Assembly: GCA_026419775.2 (NCBI GenBank)
Contig: JAOPGA020000191.1
Coordinates: forward strand, 1 to 64,000
DNA from: Acrasis kona
Lineage: Eukaryota; Heterolobosea; Eutetramitea; Acrasida; Acrasidae
Length of the DNA: 64,000 nt
Reading direction: 5' to 3'
Made by a program: the position numbers and the translations under genes. Shown piece after piece: positions 54,932 to 64,000 of this stretch. The notes under the pieces were generated by a model that did not search any database, had not been told where the DNA came from, and saw only the letters and a list, made by a program, of their open reading frames with translations. Within the stretch, counting starts at the first letter, position 1. Each line of letters starts with the position of its first letter.

Positions 54932-55696
54932 ATGGCGACAAGAGAAAATACTTTGATTTTATTCGATGTTGATGGCACACTAACTGTACCGCGCTTAGCT
55001 GCTACTCAAGAAATGCACGATGTTCTAAAAGCTCTTCGTGACAAGGTAACAATTGGAATAGTGGGTGGAAGTGACCTTGTCAAACAAGTAGAACAGTTAG
55101 GAGCCTCAGTTTTGGCTGATTTCGACTTTGTTTTTGCCGAAAATGGATTGGCTGCTTATGAGAAAGGTCAATCCATCGGTGAGCAGAGTTTCAAGGATCA
55201 CCTCGGTGAAGAAGCGCTTGGCGAGCTCATCGATTTTACATTGTCAGAATTCTCAAAAGTTAAACTTCCGAAGAAGCGTGGTACTTTTGTTGAGTATCGT
55301 AAGGGTATGCTCAACTTATGCCCAATAGGGAGAAGCTGTTCTCAAGACGAAAGGAGGGAATTCTTCGAGTACGATAAGATACACAAAATTCGTGAGGCAT
55401 TGGTCGAAAAATTCACAGCCAAGTTTGGTTCATTCCAAACAGCAGATGGAAGACAAATCAATTTGAAGTTTTCGATCGGAGGAGAGATTAGTTTCGACGC
55501 ATTCCCCGTTGGTTGGGACAAAACTTTCTGTCTTCAATACGTAGAGAAGCGATTCGAAAATATTTTATTCTTTGGGGATAAGACAGCAAAAGGTGGAAAT
55601 GACTTTGAAATTTACAACGATCCAAGAGTGAAGGGTTATACTGTTGTCAGTTATCAAGACACCATCAGAATTTTAAAGGAATTATATAACGTTTAG
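54932..55696 (+). CDS. PMM: Phosphomannomutase
   Basis: 254 residues, no intron, ATG in good context. HAD-fold catalytic motif F-D-V-D-G-T-L-T at the N-terminus, V-G-G-S-D in the cap-linked second motif, R-K-G-M-L-N-L-C-P-I-G-R-S in the substrate-binding cap, and G-G-N-D-F-E-I-Y-N-D-P near the end. Length and motif order match eukaryotic PMM1/2. The enzyme converts mannose-6-phosphate to mannose-1-phosphate for GDP-mannose, dolichol-linked glycans and GPI anchors. A fragment of a second copy lies at 3615-3704. Confidence 0.97.
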   Translation: MATRENTLILFDVDGTLTVPRLAATQEMHDVLKALRDKVTIGIVGGSDLVKQVEQLGASVLADFDFVFAENGLAAYEKGQSIGEQSFKDHLGEEALGELIDFTLSEFSKVKLPKKRGTFVEYRKGMLNLCPIGRSCSQDERREFFEYDKIHKIREALVEKFTAKFGSFQTADGRQINLKFSIGGEISFDAFPVGWDKTFCLQYVEKRFENILFFGDKTAKGGNDFEIYNDPRVKGYTVVSYQDTIRILKELYNV

Positions 55697-55777
55697 ATAA
55701 ACATTTTATTCAGCTTTATCTTCCTCTATTTTATATTTCTTATGATTTGTCGTGCCCTTTCCTGCACGACCGTAATG

Positions 55778-58700
55778 TCAATCTCTATCCGATGCCAGGC
55801 TGTAATTACTCTCGTCACCTAGGGAAAATAGATCGTCTCGTTCTAAATTGTCCGACGGTATTGTGACATTCAATATACTGGAAGAATGACTTCTCCCTGA
55901 TAATCGTGAAGTGAGTGCTTCGGCTTGACCCCCCTCTGTTTGAGAGAAGGAATACCCCTTGAAGTCTAGTGGCTGTAGTAAGGTCTTTTTAGAGCCTCTG
56001 TGACTGGCAAGAGGGGAATCATAGGGAGCGGTGACGTTAGCGTTGAGCCTCGTCCTCTCATCCTCTCTTGGACTCTCCACTGGTGATGGATTTCCAGGTA
56101 GAGACAAGTACACTCCAGGTTTTAATCTACGTTCTGGTGGCTTCAAATCTACAATCTCTGGACATATGTTTTTGAATGATTCCTCGTCAAACTTGACACC
56201 CTTCTTGCGTTGTGTATCCTGTATTACATGGTAAGGTAATCTGAGCCAATTCTTCACATATGGCAAATTAATCTTCACATTATGAACGACTGATTTGGTC
56301 AGTAGATCCTTGACAAGTGCAATCCCTATTGTAATTCCGCAGATAGCCCAGAACAAGGGATTACCGGCAGCGTTAAAGAACTCAAAGTAAGCATATTTTA
56401 GTTGACTAAAAAACTCAAACATTGAGGGGCTCAATGGGGCTTTACCGATCGGTAGCCACAAAACACTATATACATTTGCCACCACAAACCAAGACAGAAT
56501 AGAGCCATACACAGAAAGGTAATTAAATACTGTCATACTGGCACTCTCCAATGCAACCTTTAGTGACACGACAGTAATAACGCTGGTATACACTATATAA
56601 CTGAGATACGAAAACTCAGCAACAGCCCCATTGTACAAAGTAGATAAACTGTAATATGGAATAAAGAAGCAGCACACAGAATGCCAAGCACTCGTAAACA
56701 GCCAACCTACAAATACTCTTATATCAAAGTAATGTCCGCGTTGGCCGAGCGAGAACAATTGAGGAATGTTCATGCTGGCTTCAATACTAACGTCTCTATC
56801 AAAAAGGCCAAAAGCCATAATTGGTATGGACGTGAACACAATATTATACAAAGAAAGTAACAAACTATCATATACACTTGCCCCTGTGTATGCATTGTAG
56901 AAGACAAACCAGAATTGACAGAGTTGTAGAGTTAAATTTTTGTAGAAACTATAGCAAATCAAACGCGCTATACGTCTATAATTGTATCTTCCATGCACTA
57001 ACAACAGTTTTTTCAAGTATCTGAACTGACCAATAGCGTAGTCACTGGCTCTTGCAGCCTGCAATCCCTCCTGTCCACTAATTCCTATTCCAATGTGTGC
57101 TGCTTGAATCATGCTGACGTCATTGGCACCATCACCAATAGACAGTGTAATCGCTCCATCAAGGTTATTTTTCACCAGCTTCACAACTAGAGCCTTCTGC
57201 AGAGGACTGACTCTGCAACAAATGACACTTTTACAATACATACACAATTTTAAGAAAGTAACTGCAAGCTTTTCTTCTCCAGGCAAGTCGACATCAACAC
57301 CATCGTTGTTGTTACTTAGAGGAGTAACAGTAGGAGGGGATGGAAGCGGAGATTGAACATCTTCTTCTCCAGGTTCTTCAAGAGGACCAGATAAACCACT
57401 GGGAGAAGAACTGGTGTTTCGTTGCTGTATCTTTTCTTCCAATGTTGGTTCGTGAGAACTGACATCTTCATTACTCTGCAACACCAATTCCAAACTAGAA
57501 CCGTCAATCACCACACCTATACCACTTTTATTTTCAATTAAACCTCTTTGGGCCAAATCTAACTTTTCACGAATTTCCTTCTTTAAGGAGGCCCTGTCGG
57601 AATCATTCAACACTATGATGCCCATGTTGTTGTCCAGCAATGCACAAGCGAAACCAATGTTAATGGCTGTTTCTTGCTTGTCTCCTGTTAGCACCCAAAT
57701 CTTGATTCCTGCTCTTGCTAAATCAGAAATAGTGTCAGGGACGCCGTCTTGTAGTTTATCTTCTATGGCGCTGGCACCAATCAATGTCAAATTCTTTTCC
57801 ACCTCTTCTGCAGCGGCAGCAACTGCTTCTTCTTTGTCGGTTAATGATGTATTTGCCTTATCAAACACATCCCTATTCCACTTGCCATATGCAATCGGAT
57901 CCAATTCTACTTGAGCACATACCAAAGTCCTTAGCCCCTCCTCCGCGAACTTCCTCAAGTTTTCCTGTGTCGATTCGAGGTAAGGTTGACCAGGTTTCAG
58001 TAGTTTAAAAATGACATTATCGGCTCCTTTAGTCATTAGCAAGATACGTTGGTCCTGCGTTCTTACAATGACGCTCATTCTTTTTCTAGTGGAATTAAAT
58101 TCGAGGACATTGAGCACTTCGTATGTCTCCGAAACACCATCTGCCTCGATGGTGCAACTTGTGGGTGTTCTATGTTTAAAAACAAAACCGAGGTCTGCAG
58201 CAGCCCTTACAAGTGCTCCTTCGTCAGGAGATGCTGCTTGGTAGAAGAGTTCGTTTGGATTCTTTTTATCAATCTCTGGAATTACTGTGTGACAAACGGC
58301 AAGTAGAGTGAAGAACTTTACAATGCTGAGGACATGTGGTTCATTTACAAATGCTCTATCTATAATGCGCTCGTCATAAAAGTTGAAACCTGGTTTACTG
58401 GGTATCCAATCTAAAGGTCTATCGTCATGCAAATCGATTCCGTTTCTCTTCGCTGCTGCTCTTCCTATTTCCGTTGTACCTCTGCCATACTCGACTCCAT
58501 TTACACTGAATTTTAGAAACTCCATTACATTCTGAGTAAGCGTTCCTGTTTTGTCTGAGAAGATGTACTCGACTTGACCTAGTTCTTCATTCAACGAACT
58601 AGTTTTGGCTGATGCTGGAATATCGGCTGGTTCGTAGTATATGTCGATATCCTTATCTAAAATCCATCTCGCTTGTAGCATTTTGACAAACTCCATACTA

Positions 58701-59931
58701 ACGTAAAGACTGATGGGAATAAAGTTGTTGAATAGAATGAAGAAGGTGACGAGGCCTTGTAAGCCTGTTATAACGGCCGAATTTATGATTCCGGGTAGAA
58801 CGTAGTATGCACCAGGGTTGGTATATTGCCAAACTCCTATACCGATGGCACAAGCAACAGTCACCAGCACTTCTAGGGCGAACAAGATGGTAATCATGTA
58901 ATTAGTCAAAATCTCTACTCTGCTCTTTTTGTGAGGTGCTTCTTCAGAGTTCATCATTAATTTGGTGTGACTACCAGTATAAACAACAACACCGAAAATG
59001 TGAGTAGTGTTTTTTAGAACAGCACCACGAAGTAATATTTGTTCTACTTCTACGGGGACTGTTTTTTCGTCCTCGTCAATTAGCACGCCAGCCTCCATTC
59101 TAATTGTACCCAAGAATTTGTATAGTTGATTGTTGGGCTGCTGACATGTTATGGTAGCCTTGACGTCCGTGAGGGAGTCAACGGTATAAAGGTCAGACGT
59201 TACTGGTAGGGAGCGTCTAATTTTCAAATTCGTCTCTCCATCAAGTTGTGAAGTTTCAATGTAGCACAAGCCACCTAATTCAGAGCTCACTAGACAAATC
59301 ATATCTGCCGGAAAAGCTTGATCCTGTTCCACCTTTAAGATATCCCCGACACTTTTTGAGTGAGTAAAATTGAAATGAGCTCCTTACACGACTTCACTCC
59401 AAAGTATCTCTTTTAATACTCCATCTCTGATTGCCTGTGATTTTGATTTGTTTACTTGTCTGTCGGCCAGATGACGTTTCTGCGAGGTTAGCATTTACAA
59501 AGGCGTTTATTTTACCAGGTCCTCAAATCCATCCTTAACCATTTGGAACAAAACCACCAGCAGTAGTGGTATTGCGGTACCAAATTTTCCTGTAGGACTT
59601 AGCCCCGAGAACAGCTGCAACATTGATATAACAAAGAAGTAAATATTTGCAACCCTGCAGAACTGCTCAAATAGATTGTACGGAAGAAAAGTTATAATGT
59701 TGTACTTCGCAGTGGACACTTTGTGTATTAATTTTTTTGATGGTTCAATCGGCTTACCTCCATTGCTACAAAACTTGTTTGCACGATTAGCATTTGCAAG
59801 AGGGTCATTCGTAACGATAACTCTCGGTGTGGTGGGAAGCTGCGAACGATTAGTAATACAACAAGCTATAGTGCTACCTTAAGCCATGGTATCTTGGACT
59901 TTATCTTGTTGATAATCGTCCCAAGATTCAT
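55778..59931 (-). CDS. P4-ATPase phospholipid flippase
   Basis: Five exons: 59931-59878, 59839-59758, 59718-59516, 59479-59388 and 59351-55778; introns 38, 39, 36 and 36 nt; about 1334 residues. Splicing restores S-T-A-K-Y-N-I-I-T-F-L-P and V-V-V-G-D-I-L-K-V, both P4 signatures. Catalytic D-K-T-G-T (about residue 407), D-G-E-T-N in the actuator loop, and G-D-G-A-N-D-V-S-M near residue 883 are intact. About ten membrane segments, and a Ser/Pro/Glu-rich insert (about residues 800-850) in the nucleotide-binding region. P4-ATPases flip aminophospholipids to the cytosolic leaflet of Golgi and plasma membranes, usually with a CDC50 partner (none in this window). The C-terminal 180 residues are cytosolic and phosphosite-rich. 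Confidence 0.93.
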
Positions 59932-60083
59932 TGTGCGTGCCCCGACTACTGTAGCGATGCCCTTACAATACGAAAATTTTTCTACTTTTGAAATAATGTC
60001 GCATAAACATCAAAAGGCCATAAATGTAAAAATCGACACCAGGCATCTAATAAAAATCTTTCTGTATTTTGTTTATTTGAATT

Positions 60084-62057
60084 ACAACTCATCTTGTTGA
60101 GGAATATCACCACCCTCCGAACCATCTGGTGCTTGACCTGATGATCCATAAAGTTTGGCCATAATGGGCTGCACCTTCTCTTCGAGCTCCTTCTTCTTGT
60201 CGTTATACTCGCTGGTCTCTGCTGAAGGATTGGTGTCCAACCATGAATTGAACGTCCTTGATGGCTCTCCTCTAGAGTCTTCTTGTCGTCATCGCTGAAC
60301 TTCTCTGCCACCTTCTTATCTTCCAATTGATTCTTGATTTGATAAGTGTATCCTTCTAGGCTGTTCCTGGCATCAATCTTCTCCTTGATGGCCTTGTCTT
60401 CGTCCTCGAACTTGGCAGCCTCCTTGACCATTCTATCAATGTCCTCCTCGCTCATGTTCAACTTGTCGTTGGTGATGGTGATGCTGTTGCTCTTTCCTGT
60501 TCCCTTATCGCTTGCAGTCACGTGCAAGATACCATCGGCATCAACGTTGAAACTGACTTCGATTTGTGGTTGACCGCGAGGTGCGGGTGGAATGCCAGTC
60601 AATTCGAACTTGCCCAATTGATTGTTATCTTTGGTCATGGCTCTCTCTCCCTGGAACACTTGAATCAACACTCCTGGTTGGTTGTCTTGATAAGTGCTGA
60701 ACACTTGGCTCTTTTCTGTGGGGATCTTGGTGTTGCGTGGAATCAATTTGGTCATGACGCCACCTACCGTTTCGATTCCCAAACTCAAACTGGCGACGTC
60801 GACCAGTACGATTTGATCTTCTACTTCACCACCCAAGATGCCTCCTTGTACGGCTGCTCCATAGGCCACTGCCTCATCTGGATTGACCGATTGTTTTGGC
60901 TCTCTTCCGTTAAAGTAATTCTTCAACAATTGTTGGACCTTTGGAATACGTGTGCTACCGCCGACCAACACAATCTCCTTGACTTGATCCTTGGCGACGT
61001 CGCTGTCCTTTAGTACTTGATCGACCGGTTTGATTGTCTTTTGGAACAAATCATTGTTCAATTGTTCGAACTTGGCTCTGGTCAACTTGAAAGAGAAATC
61101 GATTCCTTGGTACAATGATTCGATTTCGATGCGTGCTTCTTGTTGCGACGATAACACTCTCTTGGCCTTCTCCACTTCTCTCTTTAGCTTTTGGGTTGCC
61201 TTCTTGTCGCTGCTCAAATCAAGATTGTTCTTCTTTTTGAATTCCTCAATCAAGAATCTCATGCTGCGATGGTCGAAATCCTCACCTCCCAAATGGGTAT
61301 CACCGGCTGTGGCCAACACTTCGAACAGACCATCATCCAAGTTCAATAGGGAAACATCGAACGTTCCTCCTCCCAAATCAAAGACCAATACGTTGACGTC
61401 CTTGTTTTGTTTATCTAAACCGTAGGCGATGGCGGCGGCGGTTGGTTCGTTGATGATGCGTTCGACGGTTAGACCGGCGATGGTACCTGCGTCCTTTGTT
61501 GCTTGACGTTGAGCGTCGTTGAAGTAAGCGGGGACGGTGACGACGGCTCTGGTGACCTTGTGACCCAAGTATGTCTCTGCGATGTTCTTCATCTTCTGTA
61601 AAACCATGGCTGATACCTCCTCGGATGAGAATGTCTTGTCTTCACCCTTGACTTGGACCTTGATGTGTGGCTTGCCACCCTTGTTGACAATCTCGTAGGG
61701 TAGGAGCTTAATGTCGCGTTGAACGTCTGGGTCGTCGAATCTGCGACCGATCAAACGCTTGGCGTCGTAGATTGTGTTTGTTGGGTTGATCGTGGCTTGG
61801 TTCTTTGCGGCATCTCCGATGAGACGCTCTCCTGTTTCTGGTACGAAAGCGACTACGCTTGGTGTGATACGGTTTCCTTGATCGTTGGCTATAATTTCAA
61901 CTTTACCGTTTCTCCATACACCAACACAACTATATGTGGTACCAAGATCTATTCCGATGATTGGTCCACTACTTTCATTCTTCTTTGCTTCATCAGCGAA
62001 CACTGTCGCTATGAATGTTACTAGTAAGAGTGCCACAATAATGTATCGTGACAACAT
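60084..62057 (-). CDS. BiP: ER Hsp70 chaperone BiP/GRP78, with two +1 frame breaks near the C-terminus
   Basis: ATG at 62057 starts a signal peptide ([11 protein letters not shown]...V-F-A-D). The ATPase domain has [18 protein letters not shown] and V-G-G-S-T-R-I-P. The substrate-binding domain follows with the usual motifs. Near 60260-60285 the frame breaks: L-E-E, then one extra base, then A-I-K-D-V-Q, then another extra base, then W-L-D-T-N-P. The restored frame ends in Q-D-E-L at 60084, an ER-retention signal, at the normal length (about 657 residues). As given, the unshifted frame runs to 59982 and loses that signal. Two single-base insertions within 25 bases suggest sequence error or a damaged allele. 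BiP folds proteins in the ER lumen. Confidence 0.93.
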
Positions 62058-62206
62058 TGTGTTGATTATATTTTTTGAGAAGTTGATGGACCAGGGATCT
62101 CTTAAAAAAATGTAAACACGTATTCCTGGACTTTCCGCATCCAATCCGAAAAGTCCTTATTACAAAAATCAAAAGAACACGTGTTTCATAAAATACGAAA
62201 AGGACT

Positions 62207-62623
62207 TTATTCTTTATTTGTTAGGTAGGACGATATAAAAGAATCTACAGTATCATTGTATGCCTGGTCCTGATTGCTTCGTGATGTTTTAGCAACGGAC
62301 TTTCCTTTTTTATTATTGTTTGCCTGGAGTTTGGCATACTGCTCCAGAGTTTCTATACGCCTTTTTTTCTCATCAATCTCATTTTGCATCCTATGAATTC
62401 TTGTCAACATGTTTGATAGTTCAAGTTTCACGAGACTACTCGCAAACTGCTCTTGAATGTCACCAAGTCCATCTTCAGACTGGTTCCGTATTGCATCCAC
62501 TTTACTCTCTAATTTTTGTACTTTGGTTTGCCTTATCATTATCAATTGCCGAAGTTCATTTATCTTGCTCTTCTGGTGCTGTATGATAATGTCTTGACTG
62601 TCATCATCGACGTTTGATGACAT
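62207..62623 (-). CDS. Small coiled-coil protein of unknown function
   Basis: 138 residues from ATG at 62623 (frame open a few codons upstream without ATG). Residues about 10-100 form one or two long amphipathic helices with Leu/Ile heptads; the end is Lys/Asn/Ser-rich. No other domain. Proteins of this size and shape occur among flagellar and kinetochore components, but nothing here shows which. It follows the BiP gene on the same strand, 150 bases upstream of its start. Confidence 0.65.
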   Translation of the reverse strand: MSSNVDDDSQDIIIQHQKSKINELRQLIMIRQTKVQKLESKVDAIRNQSEDGLGDIQEQFASSLVKLELSNMLTRIHRMQNEIDEKKRRIETLEQYAKLQANNNKKGKSVAKTSRSNQDQAYNDTVDSFISSYLTNKE

Positions 62624-62680
62624 TGTAACAACCAAATCAAAACAAACAACACAGACAAAAACTTTTCACAATCTATTGTT

Positions 62681-63570
62681 TTATTTCGTTTTTGATCGTT
62701 CTAATTCGTCTTCCTCTCTTAGTTTCGCTCTCAAATTTGCATAATAGTCTGGATCGAAGGAGTCTCCAGCATCCACGTCCTTAAAACTAGTGTAGTAATT
62801 TGCTGGAACCATTGCCTCCAATTCCTCATCAGTGATCTCAACTCTCTTCTTCTTTCTCTTTTTCTTCTTCTCTGGTTCAGGAACAACTTGTGCAACTGTT
62901 GGCACTACTGGTTTAATGAGCTTTTGGTAATCATCAAGAGTAATTGATCCGCAACCCTTGATGATGACTGGATTGAGTGGTGCAGCATTTTGGTTCGTTG
63001 GAATGACCTCCACGTCTTCTTCGATGAATTTTTCACTATTCTCCATCACTCTTCCGAAAACAACGTACTAAAATGTTTTGTTATGAAAATGATTGTATGG
63101 ACTTACTTGTTCGTTGAGGCGTTCTAGATCATTTGATAAAGTAATGTAGAACTGACTTGCGTTTGTGTTTGGTCCTTTATTGGCCATTCCAACACAGTAC
63201 TTGAAATGTGGAATGATGACACTTTCATTTTCAAAAGGTGCTCCATTTTCAAAACTTGACAGGCCGCCTGTTCCATCTCCGTTTGTGATGTCACCTCCTT
63301 GGACTACAAAGTCCTCAATGATGCGATGTATTTTGGAGTTCTTGTATCCACCCTTCTCTTTTTGGATTAATTGCTTAAAGTTTTCAACTGTTTTTGGGAC
63401 ATTCTAAAAAAAATTAGTCATTAACAAGATCGGTAAGTGTTATTATATACCTCACCAAAGAGCCCAATGTAAATTCTTCCCTTGACTCCTCCAGCTTCTT
63501 CTATATCAATGTAAACTATATCAGTAACTTTTAGATCTTTCAAAAGAAATTGCTGGAGCGCGATACGCAT
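62681..63570 (-). CDS. Cyclophilin-type peptidyl-prolyl isomerase
   Basis: Exons 63570-63451, 63403-63107 and 63067-62681 (introns 47 and 39 nt) give about 267 residues. The cyclophilin fold spans about residues 20-175 with H-R-I-I-E-D-F-V-V-Q-G-G-D (catalytic Arg, Phe and Gln present), F-E-N-E, G-M-A-N-K-G-P-N-T-N-A-S-Q-F-Y-I and Y-V-V-F-G-R-V. The loop Trp of CypA is missing (D-L-E-R-L-N), which usually lowers cyclosporin binding. A Lys-rich (K-K-K-K-R-K-K-K) and acidic C-terminal tail follows, resembling nuclear cyclophilins. The hydrophobic N-terminus is too short and charged to be a sure signal. Prolyl isomerisation in protein folding or nuclear complexes is the likely role. Confidence 0.92.
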
Positions 63571-63591
63571 TTCTCTCTTTCTATTTTCTTG

Positions 63592-63921
63592 CTACATAGT
63601 TGAGTATTTATTATATTTCTGTCTTACGTTGACTCTTTGATTGGGTGTGTATCGATAGGTGTAGTAAATGTAGATGAATGCTCCCAAAAAGACTGCAATA
63701 GCAATGTATGACTGAACAGGTTTATGTGTTCCGACCATTGATATATGTGGGTTGTCCTTCTTGAACCTTTCCTCAGCAAAGCGCCTGCGATAATATTCAT
63801 CTTCACTTCCAGCGTAAGACCTAAAAATCGGTTTTGTCGCAAGTATATATGTTGGCAATCTCGATTTGATCCTGCGATTTATCCACCCGATGTTGGCAAG
63901 TTTGGATGATGGCCTCAACAT
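63592..63921 (-). CDS. Small single-pass, probably mitochondrial, membrane protein
   Basis: 109 residues from ATG at 63921. The first 35 are rich in Arg, Lys, Ser and Leu without acids (M-L-R-P-S-S-K-L...N-R-R-I-K-S-R), like a mitochondrial presequence. One hydrophobic segment (Y-I-A-I-A-V-F-L-G-A-F-I-Y-I-Y-Y) follows, then a short basic tail. This is the usual form of small respiratory-chain or assembly-factor subunits, but no family is recognised. It is head-to-tail with the cyclophilin gene, with 21 bases between its stop and the cyclophilin start. The remaining 79 bases to the window end hold nothing I recognise. Confidence 0.68.
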   Translation of the reverse strand: MLRPSSKLANIGWINRRIKSRLPTYILATKPIFRSYAGSEDEYYRRRFAEERFKKDNPHISMVGTHKPVQSYIAIAVFLGAFIYIYYTYRYTPNQRVNVRQKYNKYSTM

Positions 63922-64000
63922 TTTTTTGTAATTCCTTTTGTAACAACTTGATGCTGGACATGTTTTGAAAATTCAGAGATGAAATTCGAGTACCGCTTGT

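Noticed and set aside
60522-61013. 163-codon plus-strand frame
   Set aside because: Antisense shadow of the BiP coding sequence.
1-64000. A ciliate-like genetic code (TAA/TAG as Gln)
   Set aside because: Many clearly intact genes here end in TAA, TAG or TGA at the expected place, with poly(A) signals just after.
1-64000. CRISPR arrays, bacterial operons or prophage
   Set aside because: No spaced direct repeats, no Shine-Dalgarno-led gene strings; introns and eukaryotic gene families throughout.

Overview
This is nuclear DNA from a unicellular eukaryote. It shows short spliceosomal introns, ER, mitochondrial and cytoskeletal genes, eukaryotic tRNA genes with internal A and B boxes, and the standard genetic code (TAA, TAG and TGA all end genes). 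The sequence is AT-rich and compact, with genes on both strands and AATAAA signals close to or overlapping stop codons. The gene set (centrin, a diaphanous-type formin, a RhoGEF, HSPA12-like Hsp70s, an MT-A70 methyltransferase and remains of a TET/JBP-like oxygenase) fits an amoeboid or amoeboflagellate protist. A heterolobosean (Naegleria/Acrasis type) is my best guess; that placement is an inference. Nearly every intron I could reconstruct is 35-52 nt, usually GTAAG...TAG, so many genes look broken until these introns are removed.

Layout. 905-3297: a P-loop NTPase joined to a PD-(D/E)XK nuclease-like domain (Crinkler/RHS-type architecture). 3615-3704: a phosphomannomutase remnant. 3954-15275: WNK-like kinase, formin, PX/DH/PH RhoGEF, F-box/LRR protein and Nudix hydrolase. 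16168-24100: a coiled-coil protein, an Hsp70-vWA fusion and a second HSPA12-like Hsp70, separated by gene-poor DNA with decayed frames. 24200-35579: tRNA-Glu, mitochondrial MRS2 transporter, RFC1, DUF4291 protein, a degenerate EEP-nuclease-fold protein, an MFS transporter and an unknown nuclear-type protein. 35580-40811: a gene-poor island with a vWA protein, a tRNA-Val with an enlarged D-loop, and a decayed TET/JBP-like 2OG oxygenase. 40812-64000: dense again, with an eRF1-like release factor carrying an in-frame UAA, a possible propeller protein, a secreted protein, a possible Rel-like factor, an OTU protein, centrin, RAD17, an MTA1/AMT1-like MT-A70 methyltransferase, phosphomannomutase, a P4-ATPase flippase, BiP, a cyclophilin and small proteins.

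Working together: RFC1 and RAD17 are clamp-loader large subunits for replication and checkpoint. The RhoGEF and formin fit actin control. BiP, the flippase and phosphomannomutase serve the secretory pathway. The MT-A70 enzyme and the TET/JBP-like remnant point to nucleic-acid base modification.

The most interesting locus is the eRF1-like gene at 40812-42129. Its frame is interrupted by UAA just after the NIKS-equivalent motif, and a single +1 shift restores a gap-free alignment to eRF1. This resembles bacterial RF2 autoregulation. Two other genes (OTU and BiP) also carry frame breaks, and ambiguous bases occur at 3491, 39777 and 39779, so sequence error must be excluded first.
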